A DNA stretch of 64,000 nt from Aquipseudomonas alcaligenes MRY13-0052. Its GTDB lineage: Bacteria; Pseudomonadota; Gammaproteobacteria; Pseudomonadales; Pseudomonadaceae. Positions 1 through 12,368 of this stretch are shown here, piece after piece. Location of the stretch: contig BATO01000020.1 of the NCBI GenBank assembly GCA_000474255.1, positions 1-64,000 of the forward strand. The letters are read 5' to 3'. How positions within the stretch are numbered: the first letter of the stretch is position 1; every line of letters begins with the position of its first letter. The notes below the pieces were generated by a model. That model ran no database searches. It saw only the letters and a list, made by a program, of their open reading frames with translations, and was not told where the DNA came from. The position numbers and the translations under genes are program-made.

Positions 1-7
1 GGGCAGC

Positions 8-40
8 ATGGGTTTCGCTGCGCTCTACGCCATCCTACGG
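8..40. repeat. Dispersed repeat, ATGGGTTTCGC / CATCCTACG family
   Basis: This short intergenic unit carries ATGGGTTTCGC followed by CTCTACGCCATCCTACGG. Related units lie at 9635-9747 and 28147-28186 in the window, in both orientations. Non-coding dispersed palindromic repeat; partial or degenerate here. Confidence 0.6.
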
Positions 41-86
41 TGCATGTCGCGCGGCAAACATGTGCCCTCGACAAGCCCTGAATGAC

Positions 87-111
87 CGTAGCCCAGGCTT
101 CAGCCCGGGAA
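87..111. repeat. Dispersed palindrome, GTAGCCCGGGCTTCAGCCCGGG family
   Basis: Hairpin-forming unit with arms around CCCAGGCTTCAGCCCGGG. Near-identical copies are at 28021-28045 and 57400-57424, always between genes. Resembles the REP-like elements common in Pseudomonas. Confidence 0.6.
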
Positions 112-122
112 ATCACAGGCAC

Positions 123-148
123 AAAAAAGGCAGCCCGAGGGCTGCCTT
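123..148 (-). terminator. Rho-independent terminator of nfuA
   Basis: A 9-bp perfect stem (AAGGCAGCC / GGCTGCCTT, loop CGAG) sits 20 bases after the nfuA stop. On the minus strand it is followed by a run of six T. Confidence 0.85.
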
Positions 149-167
149 CTTCTTGCCGCTGCACGCC

Positions 168-752
168 TCAGTAGTAGGCGTTTTCGCGGTTGCTGTGGTC
201 GGTGACGTCACGCACGCCCTTCAGCTCGGGGATGCGCTCGAGCAGGGTGCGCTCGACGCCGTCTTTGAGGGTCAGGTCGACCTGGCCGCAGCCCTGGCAG
301 CCACCGCCGAACTGCAGCACGGCGATGCCCTCCTCGACCACGTCCACCAGGCTCACCTGGCCGCCGTGGCTGGCAAGGCCGGGGTTGATCTCGGTCTGCA
401 GGTAGTAGTTGATGCGTTCGTTCAGCGGGCTGTCTTCATTGACCATCGGCACCTTGGCGTTCGGCGCCTTGATGGTCAGCTGGCCGCCCATGCGGTCGGT
501 GGCGTAGTCGACCACGGCGTCGTCGAGGAAGGGCTCGCTGACGGCGTCGATCCAGGCGGTGAAGGAAGCCAGGGCCAGCGGGGTGTCCTCGGGCTTCTGC
601 TCACCGGGCTTGCAGTAGGCGATGCAGGTCTCGGCGTACTGGGTGCCCGGCTGGGTGATGAATACACGGATGCCGATACCGCTGGTGTTCTGCTTCGACA
701 GCAGGTCAGCCAGGTAATCTTCGGCTGCCTGGGTAATGGTGATGGCGCTCAT
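168..752 (-). CDS. nfuA: Fe-S biogenesis protein NfuA
   Basis: Cytosolic carrier that receives Fe-S clusters and passes them to target apoproteins. The 194-residue product has the two-part NfuA build: a degenerate A-type carrier domain in residues 1-95 that keeps no ligand cysteine set, then a NifU C-terminal domain whose CxxC ligands are C152 and C155 (GGCQGCG). I chose the ATG at 752 because GCGAGGAG stands just upstream; an in-frame ATG five codons earlier lacks a ribosome site. It is a single-gene unit ended by its own terminator, next to cti as in P. aeruginosa. A CCTA-N9-TAGG palindrome in the promoter region is a possible operator. Confidence 0.96.
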   Translation of the reverse strand: MSAITITQAAEDYLADLLSKQNTSGIGIRVFITQPGTQYAETCIAYCKPGEQKPEDTPLALASFTAWIDAVSEPFLDDAVVDYATDRMGGQLTIKAPNAKVPMVNEDSPLNERINYYLQTEINPGLASHGGQVSLVDVVEEGIAVLQFGGGCQGCGQVDLTLKDGVERTLLERIPELKGVRDVTDHSNRENAYY

Positions 753-810
753 GGCAACTCCTCGCAAACATGGGGCGCAGTGTACGCCAATCAGGTCCTA
801 CGGATAAAGT

Positions 811-827
811 CCTAGTGTTTTGGTAGG
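811..827 (-). promoter_or_regulatory. Possible operator in nfuA promoter (CCTA-N9-TAGG)
   Basis: Inverted repeat CCTA-N9-TAGG lies 59 to 75 bases upstream of the nfuA start. nfuA is an IscR target in P. aeruginosa, so an IscR-like site is conceivable, but the match to the published IscR consensus is weak. Confidence 0.25.
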
Positions 828-846
828 AATTATTCGCGACAACTTC

Positions 847-3126
847 TCAGAGGTTCTGATAGCGGTTCATGTCCAGCACGCCCGCCTCCACCGGCTCGGT
901 TTCGCGGATGTAGGCCGAGAGGTCGTGGAAGTAGTGCCAGAACTGCGGGTGGCTGCGGCGGATGCCCCAGCGCTCCACCACCTTGTCGAAGGCCGCCGTG
1001 TCCTTGACCTGGCCCAGGGCGCTGACGAACTCCGGCACCTCCTCGGCGCGCAGGTTGAACATGAAGTTCGGGTAGCTGGTGAGCACGCTGGGGTAGATGG
1101 TCAGGGTGTCCAGCCCCGGCTGGTAGCGCAGTTCCTCGCCCATCATGAAGGCCACGTTGCTGTGGGCGCGGTTGCGCAGCACGCTGTAGACCTCGCGACG
1201 CCCGTCGGCCAGCTCCACACGCAGCAGCGTCGCTTCCGGCAACTGGTCGATCACCTTGAGCCCCGCCGCCGGCCGGCTGACCAGTTGGCTCAAGGCCTGC
1301 TCGGCCTGCTGCAGCGCCGGGTCGATCCCCGGGCGGTAGCAGTTGCCGGTGGTGCAGCGGTTGATCGGGTCCGGCCGCGCATTGAGGTCGGCGTAGCGCT
1401 TGAGCAGCTGCGCGGCGAAGGAGCCCTTGGCGCGCTCCACCGGGAGGAACAGCCCGGTGGGCGTGTCGTCGTCGATGTCCTCGTAGTCCAGCCACATCTT
1501 CAGCTTGCCGCTGTTCTGGTACCAGTCGTCGAGGATCGCGGTGCGCGACTCGGCCGGCATCAGGCGCAGGAAGTTGACCTCGGCACCATTGCGGATCAGG
1601 TCGAAGTACAGCCGCGTCTGCGCCTGGTGGGAGACGTTGCCATACACGTCGAAGTTGACCACCAGTTGGTAGTAGGTGCGCTCCAGCAGCGGGTAGTCCA
1701 GCAGCCACATCGTCTGCGGCACCTCGCCGATCAGCCCCTTGCGCACGAAGGCACTGTCGAACTGGCGGTAGATGGACAGCAGCGCGTTGTCGTTGCCGGT
1801 CCAGATACCCGCCCAGGTGGGGACCGGCGCGGCGGCATAGGCGTCGCGGCGCAGCTCCTCGTAGGCGTTGCGCTTGTCGCGGTAGCTGTACCACAGGCTC
1901 AGCAGCCCGCCGATCTCGTCGAACTGCCCGGGCATCGCCAGCAGCGGCGTCGCCTCGCCGCGGTAGGCGGCATCGGTGACGTAGAGGTCGTGTTGCGGGT
2001 CCTGGAACAGCGCCCAGAAGTTATCGCGGATCACGTCCGTGGCGATCTGCCCCCGGCACACCGGCCCGCGGATGAAGGTACGCACGAAGTACTCGGCGTT
2101 ATCCAGCATGAACTGGTAGCGCGCCTGGGCCGGGATGGCCTCGAAGGTTTCGAAGGGGTTGGCCCGACGCTGGGCGCCATAGCCAGGCACCTTGTCGGTG
2201 CTCCAGTCGCTGCCGAAAAACAGTTCGTTGACCCGCGCCAGCTTGGCGTCGTCCAGCGGGTAGGTGATGTGCGTCTTGTGCACGATCACGCCCTGGATGG
2301 GCCACAGGCGGTAGTAGAAGTCGGTGCCCGGGTCATCGTTGGGGCGACGCGTGGCGATGGGGTCGATGGGCTGCCCGCTGGGCGTACGCGAGCGCACCAG
2401 TTGGAAGAAATGCCCGCTCTTGCCGCCATCAAAATACAGGTGGGCGAGGAACAGGTGCTCGAACAGCCAGCGCCCCACCAGCACCTCGCGGGCGCCCCGG
2501 GCGTTGAGCAGGGTCTCCCACTCGGCCACCTGGCGCGCCTCGTCGGGCGTGGGCGTCGGCGCGACCTCTTCAACCGGTGCGCCGGCCGCCAGCCAGCGCT
2601 GCAGGGTCTGGTACTGCTGGTCGTCCAGCCCGGTCACGGCGAAGGGCATGCCGGCGTGGGCGAACGTCTTCGCGTAGCCGTCGAACTCCCCCGGCGCCGG
2701 GCACTGGTTCTCGCGGTTGATGCCGATGTCCAGGTCCGCCGGCAGCTTGGCATTGGGCACAAGCGGCGTGCTGTGGCCCAGCTCCAGCATGCGCGCCATC
2801 AGGGCGGCCTGGGAGGCCTGGCCGTGCAGTACGGAATAGAAGTCCTTCTGCCGCCAGGCGGCTTCGCCACGGGCGTCGAAATACAGCCGGGTGGTCGGTT
2901 GGGCCTGGGTGCGGGTGCCGTCGTAGACCGGCTTCTTGGTCGCCCCGCGCGTGGCGCCCTCGGCGCTGCCCAGGTTGAGCTGGCACGGCGAGTCGTAGCA
3001 GGCGTGGCAGGCCACGCACTTCTCGGTGAAGATCGGCTGGATGTCGCGGCTATAGGAAATATCCTCGGCCTGCGCCGCAGCGCCCAGGAACAGGAAGGCG
3101 GCGGCGAACAACGCGCGATACGGCAT
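847..3126 (-). CDS. cti: Fatty acid cis/trans isomerase Cti
   Basis: Periplasmic haem enzyme that converts cis-unsaturated membrane fatty acids to trans, stiffening the membrane under solvent or heat stress, as known for Pseudomonas and Vibrio. The 759-residue product begins with a signal peptide (MPYRALFAAAFLFLGAAAQA, cleavage after residue 20) followed at once by a c-type haem site CVACH at residues 37-41. Length fits the family. The ATG at 3126 is preferred over upstream in-frame starts since it is preceded by AAGGAAAA and starts the signal peptide. It lies 94 bases downstream of nfuA on the same strand, but nfuA has its own promoter region. Constitutive expression is usual for this family; no operator is evident. 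Confidence 0.95.
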   Translation of the reverse strand: MPYRALFAAAFLFLGAAAQAEDISYSRDIQPIFTEKCVACHACYDSPCQLNLGSAEGATRGATKKPVYDGTRTQAQPTTRLYFDARGEAAWRQKDFYSVLHGQASQAALMARMLELGHSTPLVPNAKLPADLDIGINRENQCPAPGEFDGYAKTFAHAGMPFAVTGLDDQQYQTLQRWLAAGAPVEEVAPTPTPDEARQVAEWETLLNARGAREVLVGRWLFEHLFLAHLYFDGGKSGHFFQLVRSRTPSGQPIDPIATRRPNDDPGTDFYYRLWPIQGVIVHKTHITYPLDDAKLARVNELFFGSDWSTDKVPGYGAQRRANPFETFEAIPAQARYQFMLDNAEYFVRTFIRGPVCRGQIATDVIRDNFWALFQDPQHDLYVTDAAYRGEATPLLAMPGQFDEIGGLLSLWYSYRDKRNAYEELRRDAYAAAPVPTWAGIWTGNDNALLSIYRQFDSAFVRKGLIGEVPQTMWLLDYPLLERTYYQLVVNFDVYGNVSHQAQTRLYFDLIRNGAEVNFLRLMPAESRTAILDDWYQNSGKLKMWLDYEDIDDDTPTGLFLPVERAKGSFAAQLLKRYADLNARPDPINRCTTGNCYRPGIDPALQQAEQALSQLVSRPAAGLKVIDQLPEATLLRVELADGRREVYSVLRNRAHSNVAFMMGEELRYQPGLDTLTIYPSVLTSYPNFMFNLRAEEVPEFVSALGQVKDTAAFDKVVERWGIRRSHPQFWHYFHDLSAYIRETEPVEAGVLDMNRYQNL

Positions 3127-3262
3127 GAAGCGTTTTCCTTGGCGAACGGACCGGCGGATTCTACCGGCATCCGCGCTGCGCTGCAGCGCACCGGTAGCCA
3201 AGGTGGTAGCGATGGGCTGCGCCCTCGCGGCGCAGCGCCATCGCCCAGCTAGCCGCAGCGGC

Positions 3263-4231
3263 TCAGCTGTAGGTCAGGCCCAGGCCGGCGGCGATGCGCT
3301 CCAGGGTGGCCTTTTCTTCCTTGCTGATCTTGCTGCCGAAGCCGAGGAAGCCGCCGGAGGCCGAGGCCACCGTCTTGCCCAGGCCCAGCAACGCCTGCTT
3401 GAACGCCTGCGCCTCCTCCGCCGATACCTTGGTCTCGACGATCAGGCGGATGCGCAGCAGTTCCTGGGCGTGATTGAACGGCGTCGTCAGCAGTTCGGTC
3501 AGCAGCTGCGGCACATCGGTGATGACGTTGGTGATGATGCGCGAGTACAGCTCGCCACCTTCCTTGGCCGAATCCCCCAGCTGCTTGACGAAGGCCTGGG
3601 CCTCCTTGTTGTCGAGCTTGCCATCGGCGGCGGCCACCAGCAGGAACACCATGAAGGGCGCGCGGCGCAGGGCCTGGAACTCCTCGGCGGTGAAATTGGT
3701 GTTCTCCTGGCCGTGGAAGCCGGAGCTTTCGCCCGCCTGATCGACGAAGTTGCTGTTCCACACCTCCAGGGCTTCCTCGTTGTTCTCCAGGCCATCGAAG
3801 AAGGCAGCGGCCAGCTCCTGGAGTTCGTCGTTGGAGAAGCCCGCGCCAGCCGAGGCCTTCGGCTTGTGCACGGCGAAGCCGGCTTGGTGGCCGGCGTTGC
3901 GATAGGGCAGCAGCCACTGGAAATGGCGCTGCTTGTCCGAAGCGAAGCGGATGTCGACGATCAGGCAGTCGGTCTTGCCGGTGGGCAGGGTGACCAGGCC
4001 GTCGCGGATGAACACGGCGCCCAGCTTGTCTGCGGCCAGGTTGGTGATGCGCGCATCGCCCTGCTGCATGGCCTCCACCGAGCTGTCCATGAACAGCCGT
4101 TCCATGCTGGTCTGCTGGTCCGTGCCCAGGTAGCCGACGATGGGGATCAGCATCTCGCCGGTGGCGACGCCCTGTACTGCATGACCGGCCCAGTAGCCGG
4201 CCATTTCCATCACTTTCTTCGCCTGTTCCAT
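3263..4231 (-). CDS. TerB-like domain protein, function unknown
   Basis: I do not recognise a named family for the whole 322-residue protein. Residues about 200-310 look like a TerB (tellurite-resistance B) fold: a stretch with VAAADGKLDNKEAQAF followed by amphipathic helices, the usual acidic metal-binding helix start. The first 190 residues are a separate globular part without signal peptide or membrane span, so it should be cytosolic. AAGGAAG precedes the ATG. It stands between cti and the tsi1-tse1 pair, transcribed away from the pair; as I recall, cti and tsi1 are direct neighbours in PAO1, so this gene may be an insertion. No direct link to secretion or stress can be shown from sequence. 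Confidence 0.75.
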   Translation of the reverse strand: MEQAKKVMEMAGYWAGHAVQGVATGEMLIPIVGYLGTDQQTSMERLFMDSSVEAMQQGDARITNLAADKLGAVFIRDGLVTLPTGKTDCLIVDIRFASDKQRHFQWLLPYRNAGHQAGFAVHKPKASAGAGFSNDELQELAAAFFDGLENNEEALEVWNSNFVDQAGESSGFHGQENTNFTAEEFQALRRAPFMVFLLVAAADGKLDNKEAQAFVKQLGDSAKEGGELYSRIITNVITDVPQLLTELLTTPFNHAQELLRIRLIVETKVSAEEAQAFKQALLGLGKTVASASGGFLGFGSKISKEEKATLERIAAGLGLTYS

Positions 4232-4647
4232 CGAACTGCTTCCTTGTATGTGCTCAGTCTTGCGTGCGGTGTGGGGTATTCGGGTGGCGTGTCTTTCGCC
4301 TCTTGGTGGGCCTTGCCCTGCTGCACTAGCGAGGTGCCAGCATCAATCTGCAACAGCCGCGCCTGCCTGTGAAGGGCGGCAGCCGGCTTTCGTGACCCAG
4401 ATCGACAATCCGAGGCACTCGCCGCCCCACCGCCCGTCCGCCAGGGCCTGCCGAGCGTTGCAGACGTGAACGCCGTCATCTCTCACGGCGAGCCGCCGGC
4501 GTATCCTGCCGCCACGCCAGACCGCCAGGGATGATGTCGGCGCAGCTACAGGGACCGTTCTCGGGGTCGCCGTCCGGCGCTCCCCCTCCTGAACTGCAGC
4601 CGAACGCCGCCCGGCCGGCCCCCGCCATGCCACAGGAGACCCTGACC
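4232..4647. other. 416-base intergenic region between TerB-like gene and tsi1
   Basis: Divergent promoter region for the TerB-like gene and tsi1. I see no confident -35/-10 pair. A CAGGGATGATG stretch near 4525 has the GGA core of an RsmA/CsrA site, and RsmA controls type VI secretion in P. aeruginosa, but a single match of this kind is weak. Confidence 0.4.
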
Positions 4648-5151
4648 ATGAAACCCCTCGCCGGCGCCCTTGCCGCCCTGACCCTCAGCGCCTGTGCCCA
4701 GGCGTCCGATTGCGGCTTCGCGCCGCTGAAACTGGTGGCAAGCCCCGAGGCGCCCACCACCTTCGTCGGCGACGGCCAGCACCTGCAGGTGCGCTTCGTC
4801 AACGAGAACCCGGACATCGCCGAGCCCGACTCCTTCCCCGAGCCGCCGGTGGTGGTGCTGGACAAGGCCAGCGGCAAGAGCTGCAACATCGAGGATGGCG
4901 GCATCTGGGCCCGCGACCCGCTGTTCCTCAGCCGCGACGAGAAGCGCCTGATGACCTACGAGTTCAGCGGCTCCAACGGCGAGCTGGTGGCCTACGACAC
5001 CGCCACCTGCAAGGTGCTGCACCGCCAGGACATCACCGGCAAGCGCGCGTCCATCGAGGGCGAAGAGCTGGTGCTGGGCGCCGACTGCGACGACACCGGC
5101 AACTGCAAGACCCACGCAAAGCAACCCGTACAGCCTTTCTGCAAACCCTGA
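4648..5151 (+). CDS. tsi1: Type VI immunity protein Tsi1 (Tai1)
   Basis: Periplasmic protein that binds and blocks the peptidoglycan amidase Tse1 delivered by sister cells. The 167-residue product starts with a signal peptide (MKPLAGALAALTLSACAQA); LSAC also fits a lipobox, so it could be lipidated, though I favour cleavage after AQA. Internal blocks FPEPPVVVL, EDGGIWARDPLFLS and EFSGSNGELVAYDTATCKV match what I remember of P. aeruginosa Tsi1, including the serine-rich loop that plugs the Tse1 active site. CAGGAGAC precedes the ATG. The effector gene follows after 13 bases, so the two are co-transcribed, immunity first. Confidence 0.9.
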   Translation: MKPLAGALAALTLSACAQASDCGFAPLKLVASPEAPTTFVGDGQHLQVRFVNENPDIAEPDSFPEPPVVVLDKASGKSCNIEDGGIWARDPLFLSRDEKRLMTYEFSGSNGELVAYDTATCKVLHRQDITGKRASIEGEELVLGADCDDTGNCKTHAKQPVQPFCKP

Positions 5152-5164
5152 TAGGGATGAGTCA

Positions 5165-5638
5165 ATGAGCCTCGACACCTGCATCGTCAACGCCGCCACC
5201 GCGGCCTGGGACCAGAGCTTCATCGCCGGTACCCTGAACAAGAACAACTGCTCCGGCTTCCTCCAGTCGGTGGCCGCCACCCTCGGCGTACCGATTCCCA
5301 GCGGCAACGCCGACGCCATCATGGGCGGCCTGCCCCAGGCCACCGGCTGGAAGGAACTGGCCAGCGGTGACGAAGCCGCGCAGAAGGCCTCCCAGGGTTA
5401 CTTCGTGATCGCCGGCATCAAGGGCAGCGACCACAACCCGGCGCGCAACAACGGCCACGTCGCCGTGGTCATCGGTGGCACCCTGTACCGTGGCAAGTAC
5501 CCCCGCGTCTGGTGCGGCAGCATCGCCGGCTCGGTCGGCCAGAGCCAGGGCCTGCGCTCGGTCGGCGAGGTGTGGAACCGCACCGACCGCGACCTGGTGA
5601 AGTACTTCGTCTACGCCACGGCCAGCTGCCGCGGCTGA
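5165..5638 (+). CDS. tse1: Type VI secretion amidase effector Tse1 (Tae1)
   Basis: Small effector of the H1-type secretion system that cuts the gamma-D-Glu-mDAP bond in the peptidoglycan of rival bacteria. The 157-residue product has no signal peptide, as expected for a cargo loaded in the cytosol. It has an NlpC/P60-like catalytic pair: C29 in NKNNCSGFLQSVA and H98 in NGHVAVV. The blocks YRGKYPRVWCGSIAGSVGQSQGL and EVWNRTDRD closely follow the Tse1 sequence as I recall it. Near H98 this version has about six extra residues (SDHNPARNN region) compared with P. aeruginosa. No secretion apparatus gene lies in the window, so the pair is an outlying cargo locus, as in PAO1 where metH is also the neighbour. 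Confidence 0.92.
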   Translation: MSLDTCIVNAATAAWDQSFIAGTLNKNNCSGFLQSVAATLGVPIPSGNADAIMGGLPQATGWKELASGDEAAQKASQGYFVIAGIKGSDHNPARNNGHVAVVIGGTLYRGKYPRVWCGSIAGSVGQSQGLRSVGEVWNRTDRDLVKYFVYATASCRG

Positions 5639-5647
5639 TCCCCCCGC

Positions 5648-5676
5648 GCCGTGGATGACCCTCCCTCATCCACGGC
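5648..5676 (+). terminator. Terminator-like hairpin after tse1
   Basis: Perfect 11-bp stem (GCCGTGGATGA / TCATCCACGGC, 7-base loop) begins 10 bases after the tse1 stop. The following bases are C/T-rich but lack a true T run. Confidence 0.6.
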
Positions 5677-5854
5677 CGCGTTCCCCGTTCTCCCCCGCCA
5701 CGCCTGCATCCCCGCGCACCGGGCCCGCCAGGGCTGTCGCGACCTTTCGCCGCAACCAACATGAGCCATTTTCATGCGCCAGCCGGTGGGCGGTCGATCC
5801 CCTTCATCTTTGCTATGCTTCGCACCCTTTTCCGCCCAGCTAGTCAGGTCCTCC

Positions 5855-9577
<3,723 letters not shown>

Positions 9578-9582
9578 CCCCG

Positions 9583-9617
9583 ACCAGGCCCGCGCAATGC
9601 GGGCCTGGTTCTTTCTG
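9583..9617 (+). terminator. Rho-independent terminator of metH
   Basis: Perfect 11-bp stem (ACCAGGCCCGC / GCGGGCCTGGT, loop GCAAT) starting 6 bases after the stop codon, followed by TCTTTCT. Confidence 0.9.
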
Positions 9618-9634
9618 GCTCCCAGCGGCGCAAC

Positions 9635-9747
9635 GATGGGTTTCGCGGGGCTCTACCCATCCTACGGGTGCCCAGTCCGCGCGGCTTGGTGCTCTTCGTA
9701 GGATGGGTCGGGCGGCGTTCCGCGAGCGAAACGAAACCCATCACCGC
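9635..9747. repeat. Paired dispersed repeats in inverted orientation
   Basis: Left unit 9635-9668 reads GATGGGTTTCG...CCCATCCTACGG; right unit 9694-9747 reads TTCGTAGGATGGGT...CGAAACCCATC. The two are inverted relative to each other, so the whole block can fold into a long hairpin. Same family as 8-40 and 28147-28186. It occupies most of the 327-base gap between the metH terminator and the chemoreceptor gene. Confidence 0.7.
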
Positions 9748-9944
9748 GATGCCCCCGACACGCTCGATCACTCCCTGAACGCCCCCCCAGAAACGACCGC
9801 TCCTCCGAAACCACTGCAGGAACCCCGACATCGGCCGACACGCCTTTCAGAGGCGCAATGGCGCGGGCACTGCTATTGCATAGGAAGTGCCTGCCGCGCC
9901 TCTGCCGTGCGTCGCCTTCCAGCTCGGGAATCGAGGAGTATCGA

Positions 9945-11951
9945 ATGTCTCTGCTGCCTGACCGCATTTCCAGCCGCCTGACCCTGGGCGCGATCTTCCT
10001 CCTGTTGCTCACCGCCCTCGCCGTGTTCGCCATCATGGTGTTCCGTGGCCAGCCCCGGGTGGTGGCGGAAAGTAACGCCCTGATCGAGCAGACCGGCAGC
10101 GCCATCGTCCGCCAGCTCGGCCTCAAGCTCGCCGGCATCGAGGGCCTGGCGGTGAGCATGGCGCACCTGGCCGAGGTGCTGCCCCGGGAAGAGGCACAGT
10201 ACCGCGACAACTACCCCAACCTGATCGACAACAGCGGCGATGCGGCCATCGCCGGCGGCGGCATCTGGCCGGAACCGGGCGCCTTCACCGAAGGCGTCGA
10301 CCGCCGCAGCTTCTTCTGGGCACGCGGTGCCAGCGGTGCGCTGGAATACTCCGACGACTACAACAAGCCCGAAGGCCCCGGTTACCACAACGACGCCTGG
10401 TACACCGGCGCGCGCAGCGCCAGCGGCAATGCCTGCACCTGGTCCGAGGCCTACCAGGACCCGGTCAGCAAGGTGCCCATGGTCACCTGCAGCGTGCCCT
10501 ACAAGCTGCAGGGCCGCTTCGCCGGGGTCAGCACCATCGACCTGCGCCTCGACGACCTGGCCGCCTTCCTCAAGGACCAGGGCAAGGTCACCGGCGGCTA
10601 TGCCTTCGCCCTCGACCCGGCCGGCAACATCCTGTTCTTCCCCCTGCCGGGCAGTGGCGCCGAAGCCAGCATGCAGAAGTTCGACGACCTCGCCGCCCGT
10701 GAAGCCTGGCTGCAGCCGCTGGCGGAGGCCCGGCGCAAACTCGGCTCCAGCGGCACCGCCAGCGTGGCGCTGGACGACGACACCCTGCTGGGCGAAGCCA
10801 GCCAGGCCAACCTCTTCGTGATGCCGCAAACCCGCTGGACCATCGGCCTGGTCACCCCCCAAGCGCGGGTCACCGGCCTGGCGCGCGCGCTCACCTACGA
10901 GTTGCTGGCGTTCCTCCTGCCGCTGCTGGGCCTGCTGCTGTTCTTCGTCTGGCTGGCCGGGCGCAAGGTGCTAGAGCAGCTCGGCGAAACCACCGCGCAG
11001 ATCGACGCCCTCGGCAGCGGCCAGGGCCACGGCGGCGCGCTGACCATCCTCCGTGATGACGAGATCGGCGGCCTGCGCCGTTCGGTCAACCAGTACGCCG
11101 GGCGCCTGCAGGGCATGCTCCAGGTGATCGCCGAGGAATCCCGCCGCTTGCAGGAAGAAGCCGCCAGCCTCGGCCGCCTCAGTGGCGCCCTGCTCCACCG
11201 CGCCGAGCAGCAACGCCAGGAAAACACCCAGCTGGCGGCGGCCATCACCGAGATGTCCTCCAGTGCCAACGAGGTGGCGCAGAACACCAACGACTGCGCC
11301 GACACCGCCCAGCGCTCCCAGGGCGTGGTCAGCGAAGGCCAGCAGAAGGTCAGTTCCAACAGCCGCTCCATCCAGGCGCTGTCCAGCGAAATGGCCGCCG
11401 CCGCCGCGGTGATCGCGCGCCTGGAGCAAGACAGCCAGCAAGTGGGCGCCGTGCTCGATGTGATCAAGGCCATCTCCGAGCAGACCAACCTGCTGGCCCT
11501 CAACGCCGCCATCGAAGCGGCGCGGGCCGGCGAGCAGGGCCGGGGCTTCGCCGTGGTCGCCGACGAGGTGCGCTCCCTGGCGGCCAAGACGCAGAGCTCG
11601 GCCAACGAGATCAGCACCATGATCGCCAGCCTGCAGCAGGCCTCGCGCCAGGCGGTGCAGGCCATGCAGGCCGGCGAGGCACGCACCCGCCATGCGGTGG
11701 AGGAAGCCGAAGGCGCGGCCACCGCGCTGTCGACCACGGTGCAGAGCTTCGACGACATCTCCCAGCGCGCCCAGCAGATAGCCGTCGCCGCCCAGGAGCA
11801 GAGCCACGTGACCCAGGAGATCAACGAACTGGCGGTGCGCATCCACTCGGTGAGCGAGGAAAACGCCCGCGATGCGGTGGACCTGGACACCCTCGGCCAG
11901 GCGATGCGCCAGTCGGCGACGCGCCTGGCGGAGCTGAGCCGGGGCCGCTGA
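9945..11951 (+). CDS. Methyl-accepting chemotaxis protein with Cache-type sensor
   Basis: Inner-membrane chemoreceptor that senses a periplasmic ligand and controls CheA. The 668-residue product has membrane spans at about 18-40 and 315-345 flanking a roughly 270-residue periplasmic part with Cache-like features ([29 protein letters not shown]), then a HAMP-like linker and a cytoplasmic signalling domain. The highly conserved hairpin tip [20 protein letters not shown] lies near residues 511-530. GAGGAG precedes the chosen ATG; upstream in-frame starts lie in repeat DNA. Ligand cannot be read from sequence; the [10 protein letters not shown] segment might be ligand-contacting. It has no chemotaxis neighbours and is probably a single-gene unit. 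Confidence 0.93.
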   Translation: MSLLPDRISSRLTLGAIFLLLLTALAVFAIMVFRGQPRVVAESNALIEQTGSAIVRQLGLKLAGIEGLAVSMAHLAEVLPREEAQYRDNYPNLIDNSGDAAIAGGGIWPEPGAFTEGVDRRSFFWARGASGALEYSDDYNKPEGPGYHNDAWYTGARSASGNACTWSEAYQDPVSKVPMVTCSVPYKLQGRFAGVSTIDLRLDDLAAFLKDQGKVTGGYAFALDPAGNILFFPLPGSGAEASMQKFDDLAAREAWLQPLAEARRKLGSSGTASVALDDDTLLGEASQANLFVMPQTRWTIGLVTPQARVTGLARALTYELLAFLLPLLGLLLFFVWLAGRKVLEQLGETTAQIDALGSGQGHGGALTILRDDEIGGLRRSVNQYAGRLQGMLQVIAEESRRLQEEAASLGRLSGALLHRAEQQRQENTQLAAAITEMSSSANEVAQNTNDCADTAQRSQGVVSEGQQKVSSNSRSIQALSSEMAAAAAVIARLEQDSQQVGAVLDVIKAISEQTNLLALNAAIEAARAGEQGRGFAVVADEVRSLAAKTQSSANEISTMIASLQQASRQAVQAMQAGEARTRHAVEEAEGAATALSTTVQSFDDISQRAQQIAVAAQEQSHVTQEINELAVRIHSVSEENARDAVDLDTLGQAMRQSATRLAELSRGR

Positions 11952-12030
11952 AGGCCGCGGCCCCATGCCGCCCTGGGTGAGGGGCGCCTGCTGCTAGCAT
12001 GGCGCCCCCTCATTGCCACAAGGAACCGGC

Positions 12031-12315
12031 ATGCGCCTTCCTCGTACCTGTGTCCTGCTGCTCCCCCTCCTGCTCGGCGGCTGCGGCAGCTTCATCGCCC
12101 GCGGCGACAGCGCCCACCTGGTCGACGCCGACTACTACAAGGGCACCCAGGCCGACTGGCAGCTGCTGACCGATGGGCTGAACAGCGGCTACGCGCCCTT
12201 GACCCTGTTCTGCTGGATGTCGCTGGTCTGCCCGGTGGCCACTCTGGCCTCGATCCCACTGGACCTGGTGGTGGACACCGCACTACTGCCCCACGACCAC
12301 ACCGCGCGGCCCTGA
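12031..12315 (+). CDS. YceK/YidQ-like lipoprotein
   Basis: Small predicted outer-membrane or periplasmic lipoprotein of unknown function. The 94-residue product has a signal peptide ending in the lipobox LLGGC. The conserved core YYKGTQADW and the C-terminal IPLDLVVDTALLPHD are typical of the YceK/YidQ family. The ATG at 12031, after AAGGAAC, gives the proper lipoprotein signal; an in-frame ATG six codons earlier would only lengthen it. Lies 53 bases before the RlmN-like gene, likely co-transcribed or simply adjacent. Confidence 0.85.
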   Translation: MRLPRTCVLLLPLLLGGCGSFIARGDSAHLVDADYYKGTQADWQLLTDGLNSGYAPLTLFCWMSLVCPVATLASIPLDLVVDTALLPHDHTARP

Positions 12316-12368
12316 GGGCCGCGTCGCCCCTACTTAAGCACGAACGCCGGTGGTAGGATTCGCGCCCC

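Noticed and set aside
820-3252. 810-codon open frame opposite cti
   Set aside because: High-GC shadow. It has valine/glutamine/arginine-rich filler composition, no motifs, and cti on the other strand has a signal peptide and haem site.
5677-5854. SAH or cobalamin riboswitch before metH
   Set aside because: The 178-base leader shows no B12-box or SAH pseudoknot pattern that I can recognise.
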